37,715 nucleotides of DNA, from contig DFJI01000023.1 of NCBI GenBank assembly GCA_002372235.1, positions 1 to 37,715 on the forward strand, written 5' to 3'. The position numbers and the translations under genes are program-made. The notes under the pieces are model-generated. The model did no database searches. It was not told where the DNA came from and saw only the letters and a list, made by a program, of their open reading frames with translations. Position 1 is the first letter of the stretch. Each line of letters starts with the position of its first letter. Below, piece after piece: positions 27,101-34,525 of the stretch. Origin of the DNA: Prevotella sp. UBA3675 (GTDB lineage Bacteria > Bacteroidota > Bacteroidia > Bacteroidales > Bacteroidaceae).

Positions 27101-27973
27101 TTCGAGTCACTGGCCCTGAGTGGCGGCTTCGATTCCTTTGGCATCCGTCGTGAGGCGTTCTTTGCCGAGAATGCCAAGGGAGAGACGTTCCTCGACTCAC
27201 TCGTTCGCTACGGACAGACCTATGCTCAGGCTAAGAACGAGGCCCAGAACTCGCTGTTTGGCGGGTTCGACAGCGTGGAGATTGCCACGCCGCCCATTCC
27301 GAAGACCGATGTGCGCTGGAGCGATATTGAACGACTGAACAAGGAGCGCGATCTGGTGGGCATCTATCTCTCAGCCCATCCGCTCGACGAATATAAGATA
27401 GTGCTTGATAACCTGTGCAATGCCCGATGCGATGAACTGGCCGACAATGGAGCGGCGCTTGCCGACCGTGAGGATGTCATTCTGGGCGGCATCGTGACGG
27501 CAGTACGCTCCAAGTTCTCAAAGAACGGCAAGCCCTGCGGCTTCGCCACCATCGAGGACTTCAACGGCTCAGGCGAACTGGCGCTCTTTGGCGACGACTG
27601 GGCCAAGTGGAACGGTTGGCTCACCGAAGGCTCGGCTGTCTATGTGGTGGGTAAGATGAAGCCCCGTTTCTGGAACAGTGGACAGAAAGAGCTGAAGGTG
27701 CAGAACATAGAGTTCCTGCAGTCGGTGAAGGAAAAGGCCATCGACCGTCTCACCATCTCGTTGACCACCGACATGCTGGACGATCAGATTGTGACCGAGT
27801 TGCAGGAGCTCATCAGCGAACATCCCGGCAAGACCAAGCTGTTCTTCCAACTGCGCGACTCTACAGGCAAGCACCACGTGCTGCTCCGCTCACAGAAAAA
27901 CCTAATTGACGTGCGCCATTCGCTCATTGACTATATAGAACGAACGGAGGCACTGGACTATAAAATCAACTAA
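24188..27973 (+). CDS. dnaE: DNA polymerase III subunit alpha
   Basis: This is the replicative polymerase catalytic subunit, 1261 residues. The N-terminal PHP domain begins 'HLHVHTYYSILDG' (residues 6-18) with its metal-binding histidines intact, unlike E. coli, so it may retain phosphoesterase or proofreading activity. The polymerase active site PDIDTDF (495-501) supplies the catalytic aspartates D496 and D498. The finger region has 'TRGESDALRKAMGKKKKDIV'. An OB fold near the C-terminus ('VILGGIVTAVRSKFSKNGKP', 'GSGELALFGDDW') and a short tail complete the DnaE1-type layout. It has its own promoter and is followed after 6 bp by a nucleoside kinase, probably in one transcript. Confidence 0.98.
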   Translation: MEDFIHLHVHTYYSILDGQSKIKDLVKKAIGDGMKGMAITDHGNMFGIKELHDIVAGVNKDRKKAGEEPFKPIFGCEMYVAKHGPKEQKNGREDQSGYHLIVLAKNYNGYKNLIKLVSNSWVDGYYQRPRTDRADLERYHEDLIVCSACIAGEVPRKILNGDMAGAREAIEWYKRVFGDDYYLELQRHEVKDPSIRANRETFPLQQKANKVLIELAHEYGIKLICSNDVHFVEQENAEAHDHLLCLSTGKDLDDPTRMLYSKQEWFKTKAEMNEIFSDVPEALSNTLEILDKVEIYSIDHDPIMPFFPIPESFGTEEQWRQRITQEQLYEEFTRDENGENPLSREDGEKKIKKLGGYDKLYRIKFEADYLGELAYKGAKQRYLPDEELKMEKIEVSTGNPDSSYTIFHSSLPKEVDDRIRFELHIMKTMGFPGYFLIVQDFINSARDELDVWVGPGRGSAAGSVVAYCLGITKIDPLKYDLLFERFLNPDRISLPDIDTDFDDDGRGKVLKWVMDKYGHENCAHIITYASMATKNSIKDVARVEKLPLSISNALCKAIPDRLPDGLKMNLTNAIKCTPELRDAEASSDPVLANTIKYAKMLEGTVRGTGIHACGFIICRDPISSWVPVSTADDPDFKDTKTNCTQYDGHVIESTGLIKMDFLGLKTLSELKEACANIKQHRGIDIDLDHIPIDDPKTYELYQQGRTIGTFQFESAGMQKYLRELHPTVFEDLIAMNALYRPGPMDYIPSFIARKNGREEIKYDIPCMEKYLKDTYGITVYQEQVMLLSRQLADFTRGESDALRKAMGKKKKDIVDAMKPKFIEGGKKNGHDPKILEKIWADWEKFASYAFNKSHAACYSWVAYQTAYIKANYPAEFMAAIMTRRRDQITEITKLMDECKQMGIATLGPDVNESYLKFGVNQKGEIRFGLAAIKGMGDSVAEAIIRDREENGPFTSIFNFAERVALSVNRKAFESLALSGGFDSFGIRREAFFAENAKGETFLDSLVRYGQTYAQAKNEAQNSLFGGFDSVEIATPPIPKTDVRWSDIERLNKERDLVGIYLSAHPLDEYKIVLDNLCNARCDELADNGAALADREDVILGGIVTAVRSKFSKNGKPCGFATIEDFNGSGELALFGDDWAKWNGWLTEGSAVYVVGKMKPRFWNSGQKELKVQNIEFLQSVKEKAIDRLTISLTTDMLDDQIVTELQELISEHPGKTKLFFQLRDSTGKHHVLLRSQKNLIDVRHSLIDYIERTEALDYKIN

Positions 27974-27979
27974 TTCTTT

Positions 27980-29641
27980 ATGGAAAAGACTATTAGCGTT
28001 CGCTGCAAGAACAATGGACAGGACTATGATATTCCTGTTGGCAGTACGCTCGAAGAACTGTACGACAAGACAGGTCTCACGTTGCCTCACGGGCCTATCA
28101 GTGCCCATGTCAATAACAAGGTGGAAGGCATGCACTACCGCATCTATAAGCGCAAGGATGTGGAGTTTCTTGACATTACTTCGTCTTCTGGACTCCGCAC
28201 CTACACCCGCACGCTTTTCTTCGTGCTCTGTAAAGCCGTCCACGACCTGTATGAGAAGTGCAAGGTGGCTATCGACATTCCTGTTTCCAACGGCTACTAT
28301 GTGAACCTGAACATCGGTCATCCTGTGACGCTTGAGGATGCCGGCAAGATTCGCAAGCGTATGCAGGAAATCATTGATGAGGCTATTCCCGTGCACCGTC
28401 ATGAGACCACCACCGAGGAGGCCATCCAGATGTTCACCATCCTGCACACTTACTCGAAAGTGAAGTTGTTGCAAAGCACGGGCTCACTCTTTACCACCTT
28501 CTACGATATTGATGAGTATTATGATTATTACTATGGCTCGCTGCTCACCAATACCTCACAGCTCTATCTTTTCGGACTGGAGAAATACTACGATGGCCTG
28601 CTGTTGCGCCTGCCTTCGCGAGAGGATCCAGAGGAGTTGGGCGAGCTGGTGATGCAGGATAAGATGTTCGGCATCTTCAAGGAACATCACTCCTGGCAGA
28701 ACATCATCGGACTGCGCACCATTGGCGACCTGAACGAGGCCATCTCAAAAGGCGAGACCAATCTGCTCATTCAGGTGAGCGAAGCCTTGCAGGAGAAGAA
28801 GATTTCGAAGATTGCCGAGGAGATAGCCCGTAAGAGAGGCATCCGTATGGTGCTCATTGCCGGGCCGTCGTCATCGGGTAAGACCACCACCTGCAAGCGC
28901 CTGTCGGTGCAGCTCATCACCAATGGCATCAAGCCCGTGCCTATCTCGCTCGACGATTATTTCCTGGATCGTGAGCAGACACCGCGCGACGAGACGGGCG
29001 ATTACGACTTTGAGAGCATCCATGCGCTGAACATACCCTTGCTCAACGAGCAGCTTGCTGCGCTCTTCCGTGGCGAGGAGGTTGAGCTGCCACGCTATAA
29101 CTTCCAAGCCGGCAAGAGCGAGTGGAGTGGTAAGAAACTGCGCTTGAACGATGGTCAGATATTGGTGGTAGAGGGTATTCATGCGCTCAATCCTGAGCTC
29201 ACGGCTCAGATTCCTGATGAGCTGAAGTTCCGTGTCTATGCCTCGGCACTCACCACGTTGTTGCTCGACAATCACAACTATATCCCTACCACCGACAACC
29301 GTCTGCTTCGCCGCATCATCCGCGACAATAAGTATAGAGGCGTCGATGCCCGTGAGACCATTCGTCGATGGCCCTCGGTGCGCAAGGGTGAGAACAAGTG
29401 GATATTCCCTTATCAGGAGAAAGCTGACGCTATGTTCAATACGGCCATGCTTTTCGAACTGGCTGTGATCAAGAGTCAGGCTGAACCTTTGCTGGAGCAG
29501 GTGCCGGAGAACTGCCCGGAGTATGCTGAGGCTTATCGTCTGCGCAAGTTCCTGCGCTACATCAAGCCCATACCAGAAGCTCAGATTCCTCCCACCTCGC
29601 TGCTGCGCGAGTTCCTCGGTGGCTCCTCCTTCGAGTATTGA
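27980..29641 (+). CDS. TGS-domain nucleoside (uridine-type) kinase
   Basis: This 553-residue fusion protein is typical of Bacteroidetes and is often annotated as nucleoside or uridine kinase; it would phosphorylate nucleosides with ATP or GTP. Residues ~1-65 form a TGS domain ('VGSTLEELYDKTGLTLPHG'). Residues ~70-250 resemble the threonyl-tRNA synthetase editing-type region, including 'GHPVTLEDAGKIRKRM'. From ~285 there is a phosphoribulokinase/uridine kinase domain with P-loop GPSSSGKTT (295-303), 'SLDDYFLDR', and 'VVEGIHALNP'. The TGS and synthetase-like parts suggest an RNA-binding or regulatory role, which is inference. The start follows dnaE by 6 bp. The stop codon overlaps the first unit of a repeat array. 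Confidence 0.92.
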   Translation: MEKTISVRCKNNGQDYDIPVGSTLEELYDKTGLTLPHGPISAHVNNKVEGMHYRIYKRKDVEFLDITSSSGLRTYTRTLFFVLCKAVHDLYEKCKVAIDIPVSNGYYVNLNIGHPVTLEDAGKIRKRMQEIIDEAIPVHRHETTTEEAIQMFTILHTYSKVKLLQSTGSLFTTFYDIDEYYDYYYGSLLTNTSQLYLFGLEKYYDGLLLRLPSREDPEELGELVMQDKMFGIFKEHHSWQNIIGLRTIGDLNEAISKGETNLLIQVSEALQEKKISKIAEEIARKRGIRMVLIAGPSSSGKTTTCKRLSVQLITNGIKPVPISLDDYFLDREQTPRDETGDYDFESIHALNIPLLNEQLAALFRGEEVELPRYNFQAGKSEWSGKKLRLNDGQILVVEGIHALNPELTAQIPDELKFRVYASALTTLLLDNHNYIPTTDNRLLRRIIRDNKYRGVDARETIRRWPSVRKGENKWIFPYQEKADAMFNTAMLFELAVIKSQAEPLLEQVPENCPEYAEAYRLRKFLRYIKPIPEAQIPPTSLLREFLGGSSFEY

Positions 29642-29781
29642 GACAGAGTAACTTCTTTTTTTAAGACAGAATAACTTCTTTTTTAAGACAGAATAACAAA
29701 AGAACATATTTTTAAGACAGAATAACTTCTTTTCTTAAGACAGAGTAACAAAAGAACATATTTGTTCTAAGACAGAATAAC
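29641..29781 (+). repeat. Array of AAGACAGARTAAC repeats
   Basis: Six units start (at AGACAG) at 29641, 29664, 29686, 29715, 29738 and 29770. They are separated by two spacer types: TTCTTTTTTT-like, and AAAAGAACATATTT-like, the last containing the palindrome AGAACA-TATT-TGTTCT. The first unit overlaps the kinase stop codon. A 12-of-13 match (AAGGCAGAGTAAC) overlaps the mdh stop at 21934-21946. Confidence 0.88.
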
Positions 29782-29790
29782 ATATATTGA

Positions 29791-29833
29791 TAAATGAAGG
29801 CTGCGCGATATGTTGTCGCGCAGCCTTCATTTA
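29791..29833. terminator. Bidirectional terminator between convergent genes
   Basis: Bases 29791-29807 (TAAATGAAGGCTGCGCG) pair perfectly with 29817-29833 over 17 bp, loop ATATGTTGT. It lies between the plus-strand kinase and the minus-strand HExxH protein and is symmetric enough to serve both. Confidence 0.88.
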
Positions 29834-29913
29834 TGTGTACCGCTTTCTACGGTTGTTTCTGATTCGCTTATTTTATGTGTACCGTTTTCTACGGTCGTTC
29901 CCGATTCGCTTAT
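29830..29913. repeat. 42-bp tandem duplication
   Basis: Copy 1 at 29830-29871 and copy 2 at 29872-29913 both begin TTTATGTGTACCG and end GATTCGCTTAT, with about five transitions between them. Each holds a small hairpin, clearest in copy 2 as ACCGT-TTTCT-ACGGT. Copy 2 runs into the stop codon of the minus-strand gene, so the duplication arose at its 3' end. Confidence 0.88.
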
Positions 29914-32900
29914 CTCACGACAACCTTGCGGCCATCGATGATGTAGAGGCCGGGACGCAACTGGGCATCGCTGTTCATGCGGCGACCGTCGAGCGTATAG
30001 ATTCCCTTGCGACTCTGTTGGAGGGTGCTTTCGGCGTTGAGCGTCTCAATGCCGAGTGTTTCGATAGGCATTTTTCCGTAGAAGTAGAGGCGGAAGTCAT
30101 TGAAGATGGCCCAGTAGCTGCTGCCCATGTTGCTGGAGCGGATGCCCATCTTCAGCGAAGCATTGCTGGTGGTCAGTTCCGTAGCGAGGCGGTTCTCATA
30201 CAGTTTCTTGGCAAAGTAGGCTGAGGCCGATTGCATGTCGTTGGGGACATATTTTCCGCCAGCTGTTGACTCGTTTCCGACACCAACCTTCGTGTTGAGC
30301 ATCGTGTCGCAGATGTGGCATAGTTTCTGGTTCTTCGAGCCTGCATAGATATAGGCCGTCACGTTGTTGTTTCCGACTGTATAGTCGCTGTATGATGTGG
30401 CTGTGGTGCCGGGGCGCTGGAAGCCCTGTGCACAGAACTGATACGTTCCGGCAGGCAGTTGCGTGACGGTCTGGTTGAAGTCGAACGTAGTCTGATAGAA
30501 CTCCACGGCTCCGTAGTTGAATGTACCAGCGCCGTTCCATCCCTCTGTGCCGTCGGTCAGTGAGGCGTTGTTCATCATATAGGTGAGGTCGAATGGCTTC
30601 TCCCGGTCAGTAGCCGTCACGTTCTCTAAGAACTGAGTGGTAGCGGTGCGTGCCTCGCTGATGATTGCGTTCAGTTCAGCGACGGTTTCGGCTGCGGTGA
30701 TGCGAGCCTCCAGACTGCTCACCGTGCCGCTGATGACCTGATCGGTCCCAGGCACAGTCTCGGTGTGGGGTACGGTCATCAGTTCCTTGATTTTCTGCAG
30801 CATGTCCTGAGCCTGAGCCTTTGCCTTGGCGATGGCTTTTACCTCGGCAGCACGAGTCTCGTCCATGGTCATGATGAGCCAGCGCTGCGCTACAGCTGAG
30901 TTGGCTATGTTGAAGGTGACGGCTCCCGTGGCACCGTTTGCATTCGCCTGCAGACAAGGAGGTGTCCAGTTCGATGTGGGGTGAATGATCCAGTAGCCGC
31001 GCTGTCCGTCAACATCCACGCGACCTTTCATCAGATGCCAGTTTTCATTGGCAGTGAGCGAGCTCTTCGTGGCGGTTCTGATGCCGTTGGTGTAGGTGAT
31101 GTACTGGCCTGTGGCAGCGTTTCTGATCTGATAGTACTGGTTCGACGGGGTGAAGGTGAAGTTCCAGGCCACCGAGTCGTTCTGTGCAGCTTCTTCAGCC
31201 GTCATCTCCACCCATTTCAGCACGCCTGTGGCTGTAGGTTTCAGATAGGCGGTGTAGAGTCCGCGCGAAGCCGATTCGTTCGTGAGGTAGTATTTCACGT
31301 CGTCTTCCTGTTCCAGTGCGTAGTAGGGGTCGGCATGGCGGGCATAGTCGTGCTCCAGACCGTCTTCGCCCAGTGCCTGACAAATCATGGCGTTGGCCAG
31401 GTAGAGCACCTCCGAGCCATTGTCCTCATTGGCACCGTTGATGCCGTAGGGCCACATGTGAATCTTGTCGCCGTTCAGTCGGGTTGTAGTGTTGTTGTCC
31501 CAGAAGTGGAGTGCCTCTGCCACGCGGTCGCCCAGCCAGTAGCCCGTGCCGTCGCCTGAGCGCAGAATGTTCTTGCTCCACTGTGTGCTGTAGTTCTGCA
31601 GTCCCAGTCCGTGCTCCATCTCGTGCATGATGGTGCCGCAGCGCTGATAGGAGGTGTTAGGTCCCACGTTCATGTGGTTCACCGTAGTGTAGTTGCAGTC
31701 GGCAGTAGGGGTGCCGGGGCTGTAGTCCACGTTGTACTTGCGCTCCGTGTAGATCATGTTGTTGAAGTAGTAGCAAGCCTGCTCCAGGGCGGTGTTGATG
31801 CGCTGGTTGGTGGCAGCATCGCCGCCGTTGTTGTAAGTATAGGTGATGTTGCCCTTCGGGATGGTGTAGAACTTGATGGGCTCGCCGTAGGCCACCTGAT
31901 AGCCTGTGGTGACGACGTAGGCGCGCATGTAGTACTTCGTGCCGGGCTTCAGGTCCTGCAGCCAGTAGATGATGCCGTTGCTCTGGAGTGTCTTCTTCGA
32001 CACGATGTCGTTGATGGTAGGCTCTGGGTTCTCCGAGCAGCAGAAGCCGCGCGTCTTGATGGTAGCTCCGTTGGTGGTGACGGTCATTCTGCCGAAGGCC
32101 ATCGTTGCGCCGCGCACAAAGCGCTTGTCGGTCGTCACCGTGGGTATGGCTCCTGTGGGATGGCTGTAGTTATAGGTGTCGAGTGCAGCCTGCAATGCAG
32201 CAGTGGCAGCGTTCAGCTGTTCCACGGTGGCCTCGGCATTGTCATATACGGCCTGTGCCTCGGCGATGGCCTGCAGCAGTTCGACGGCCTCTCCCTCGGC
32301 AGCCTTGCTGGCAGTAGAGTTGGCTGTGTTGAGCAGTGCCTTCAGGGCGCTGTCGGCAGTCTGTAGTGCCTTGAACGTGTCGATGGCAGCTTGCAGCTTG
32401 TCATACACGGCATCAATCTGTGCAAACGTGGCCTCGGCATTATCATACACGGCCTGTGCCTCGTCCATTGCGGCTTTCAGGGCTGCAGCACCGCGCTTGG
32501 TACCGGTGCCATACTGTCCCTTGGCGTTAGCGATGAGCGTGTTCAGCTTCGTTTTATAGAGACTGATGTCGGTGTCGCCGAAAGGCGTGTTGCGCATCAG
32601 CTTCACGTAGTCAACCGAGATTTTGGCTGAGTTGGCCGAACCGCCGGCAGCGCCCTTGAAGCCGATTTGTATCTTTCCGGCGCGGGTGGCTGTCAGGGTG
32701 AAGGTGAGTGTGTCGGTCACCCACTGGCCCACGGCAAAGGACTTCACCTTCGAGAGGGTCGATGTGCCGGTTGAAGGAATCCATCCCAAGAGACTTGCGC
32801 CCGCTGTCTTCGAGGCATCGCCGTTGTAGTAGGCCGAAATCAGCTTATAGGTACCGGCAGGCAGGCTCATCGACTGCTGGAAGATGAGCGACTGCTCCCA

Positions 32901-33224
32901 TCCGGTGCTCAGTGCCAGCACGCCGCCCGTATTCGTGCCGTCAGCGTTGGTGGCAGGCACGCTGGCATTGTTGAAAGTCTTCTTCGTGCCTATCTGATAG
33001 ACACCAGTGATGGTGTAGCTGGCGGTGTGGGCGGCAGTCCATCCCTCCACAGGCAGTTGCTCCTCGGCCACGTTGCCCGTCTGCGAGGCGGTGTAGTCGA
33101 AATTCGAGTCGAACAGGCTGTTCTGCAGATAGTACCCCGTGAGGTCGTAGAACTCCTGTGCCGAGGCTGTCAGTGCTGTCATGGTGATCAGACACAGTGT
33201 GATCAATCTTCTTCTTCTGAACAT
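29910..33224 (-). CDS. Large secreted HExxH metallopeptidase-like protein with FIVAR repeats
   Basis: This 1104-residue exported protein has a signal peptide (residues 1-22, ending TASA-Q). It begins with a carbohydrate-binding-like beta-sandwich (~25-212). Two FIVAR-type helical repeats follow (~240-285 and ~305-352, each with 'EAQAVYDNAEAT'), then a fibronectin type III-like segment (~360-455). A putative zinc peptidase domain carries HEMEH at 534-538 in 'TIMHEMEHGLGLQN'. Next come a ricin/lectin-like region ('YYQIRNAATGQYI'), another coiled segment, a second beta-sandwich, and the tail 'GIYTLDGRRM ... GLYIIDGRKVVVR'. FIVAR and lectin-like modules suggest binding to glycans or host surface proteins. 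The HExxH suggests proteolysis, but the third zinc ligand is not identified. It lies 45 bp downstream of a phosphoesterase gene. Confidence 0.75.
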   Translation of the reverse strand: MFRRRRLITLCLITMTALTASAQEFYDLTGYYLQNSLFDSNFDYTASQTGNVAEEQLPVEGWTAAHTASYTITGVYQIGTKKTFNNASVPATNADGTNTGGVLALSTGWEQSLIFQQSMSLPAGTYKLISAYYNGDASKTAGASLLGWIPSTGTSTLSKVKSFAVGQWVTDTLTFTLTATRAGKIQIGFKGAAGGSANSAKISVDYVKLMRNTPFGDTDISLYKTKLNTLIANAKGQYGTGTKRGAAALKAAMDEAQAVYDNAEATFAQIDAVYDKLQAAIDTFKALQTADSALKALLNTANSTASKAAEGEAVELLQAIAEAQAVYDNAEATVEQLNAATAALQAALDTYNYSHPTGAIPTVTTDKRFVRGATMAFGRMTVTTNGATIKTRGFCCSENPEPTINDIVSKKTLQSNGIIYWLQDLKPGTKYYMRAYVVTTGYQVAYGEPIKFYTIPKGNITYTYNNGGDAATNQRINTALEQACYYFNNMIYTERKYNVDYSPGTPTADCNYTTVNHMNVGPNTSYQRCGTIMHEMEHGLGLQNYSTQWSKNILRSGDGTGYWLGDRVAEALHFWDNNTTTRLNGDKIHMWPYGINGANEDNGSEVLYLANAMICQALGEDGLEHDYARHADPYYALEQEDDVKYYLTNESASRGLYTAYLKPTATGVLKWVEMTAEEAAQNDSVAWNFTFTPSNQYYQIRNAATGQYITYTNGIRTATKSSLTANENWHLMKGRVDVDGQRGYWIIHPTSNWTPPCLQANANGATGAVTFNIANSAVAQRWLIMTMDETRAAEVKAIAKAKAQAQDMLQKIKELMTVPHTETVPGTDQVISGTVSSLEARITAAETVAELNAIISEARTATTQFLENVTATDREKPFDLTYMMNNASLTDGTEGWNGAGTFNYGAVEFYQTTFDFNQTVTQLPAGTYQFCAQGFQRPGTTATSYSDYTVGNNNVTAYIYAGSKNQKLCHICDTMLNTKVGVGNESTAGGKYVPNDMQSASAYFAKKLYENRLATELTTSNASLKMGIRSSNMGSSYWAIFNDFRLYFYGKMPIETLGIETLNAESTLQQSRKGIYTLDGRRMNSDAQLRPGLYIIDGRKVVVR

Positions 33225-33268
33225 AGTTTCTCCTTTGTTTTTTTATGAATGGTTAGTAATTGTTATTG

Positions 33269-34357
33269 TCATTCAGGCATGACCGTGGCCACCACATATT
33301 CCGACCGTGTGCCGATGCGGTACTTGCCGCCCCAGATGCCCAGGCCCGAGCTCACGTAGTAGCGCGTGTGGCCGCGCTGATGCGAGCCGAAGGCGCACTC
33401 GTAGAGCGCATCCGTGATCCACGAGATGGGCCACACCTGTCCGTAGTGGGTGTGTCCGCTGAACTGGAAGTCGAACCCGGCCTGTTCGGCCTTCTCCAGG
33501 TGATAGGGCTGATGGTCCAGCAGGATGGTGTATTTCTGAATGTCAGCCCGTTGTGCCAGTTGGGCCACCTCGCGGCGGTTCGGATTGGTGCGGTCATCGC
33601 GGCCCACGATGCACAGGTCGCCCACCACCGTAGCACTGTCGCGCAGCAGCTGAATGCCAGCCTCCTTGAAGAAGCGCTGGGCCTCGGGCTCGTTGCTGTA
33701 GTATTCGTGATTGCCTAAGCAGGCATAGACCGGGGCCTCTATGCGCCGCATCTCCTCGGCCATGTTCTCCTCCTTCAGCGGTCGTATGCTCATGTCGATA
33801 ATGTCGCCGGCAATGAGCACCATGTCGGGCTTCTCGGCGTTGATCATATCTACCCATCGGGCCAGCTCCTTCCTCGGGTTGTGATAGCCCAGATGCAGGT
33901 CGCTGGCCAGCAGCAGCCTTACAGGCCGCGCCAGCGGCTTAGCGGTGGGCAGTTGCAGCTCCACGCGCGTCTTGTGATGGTAGTGGGCATTGCCCAGCAG
34001 GAACACCCAGAACAGGGCTATCGCGATGGCACCGGTGGTATATACGTTCTGGTGCAGCCATGCCTTGGGCACCAGCCCTACGAGGCACCCCAGGTCGAGC
34101 GCGATGAAGGTCATGGTGAGATAGAGCAGAATGAAGATCGACGACGACCCCACGTCGTAGCTGCAGCGGGCCAGCCACATGGGCATGCGGTCGATGCTCC
34201 GTCCTATGTTCAGGAATAGCAGCAGCACCGATGCCACCATACATGCCACGACCACCGCGCGGAACCATGCAGGCACTGGCATCACGGCCCAGATGTGCCA
34301 CCCCGTGTAGGCAATGCCCAACAGCGGGAGCAGCAGGAATATAATCATCCAAATCAT
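33269..34357 (-). CDS. Membrane-anchored metallophosphoesterase
   Basis: This calcineurin-like phosphoesterase has 362 residues. The N-terminal ~130 residues contain about four membrane spans ('MIWMIIFLLLPLLGIAYTGW', 'AVVVACMVASVLLLFL', 'SIFILLYLTMTFIAL', 'AIAIALFWVFLLG'). The catalytic domain has the full two-metal set: SDLHLG, AGDIID, GNHEYY, LDHQP and GHTHYGQ. Relatives of the YkuE type hydrolyse phosphoesters at the membrane, but the substrate here is unknown. The frame is open to a TTG at 34390, but that codon is part of the -7 promoter box (34388-34395), so the ATG at 34357 is preferred. It is probably co-transcribed with the HExxH protein downstream. Confidence 0.88.
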   Translation of the reverse strand: MIWMIIFLLLPLLGIAYTGWHIWAVMPVPAWFRAVVVACMVASVLLLFLNIGRSIDRMPMWLARCSYDVGSSSIFILLYLTMTFIALDLGCLVGLVPKAWLHQNVYTTGAIAIALFWVFLLGNAHYHHKTRVELQLPTAKPLARPVRLLLASDLHLGYHNPRKELARWVDMINAEKPDMVLIAGDIIDMSIRPLKEENMAEEMRRIEAPVYACLGNHEYYSNEPEAQRFFKEAGIQLLRDSATVVGDLCIVGRDDRTNPNRREVAQLAQRADIQKYTILLDHQPYHLEKAEQAGFDFQFSGHTHYGQVWPISWITDALYECAFGSHQRGHTRYYVSSGLGIWGGKYRIGTRSEYVVATVMPE

Positions 34358-34387
34358 TGTTCTGTACGGAATATTGAAATTTTGCTG

Positions 34388-34395
34388 CAAAAATA
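34388..34395 (-). promoter_or_regulatory. -7 promoter box of the phosphoesterase gene
   Basis: Read on the minus strand, TATTTTTG matches TAnnTTTG, 30 bp before the ATG at 34357. It rules out the TTG that overlaps it as a start. No clear -33 TTTG is visible. Confidence 0.65.
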
Positions 34396-34481
34396 CGAAA
34401 AAATAGTCCGTTTCGCTCCATATAGAGTGTTAATCTAATAAAAATGGTTCGCGTTTTAAAGTAGGTGTTGCGAAAATATCG

Positions 34482-34489
34482 TATATTTG
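34482..34489 (+). promoter_or_regulatory. -7 promoter box of the GH3 gene
   Basis: TATATTTG matches TAnnTTTG, 36 bp before the ATG at 34526. The -33 region shows only TTTTAAA. It is divergent from the phosphoesterase promoter, about 85 bp away. Confidence 0.65.
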
Positions 34490-34525
34490 TCACAGAATTT
34501 TTTCACCTGAAATCACATCAGAATC

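Noticed and set aside
34358..34390. TTG start for the metallophosphoesterase at 34390.
   Set aside because: It overlaps the -7 promoter box, so it would precede the transcript start.
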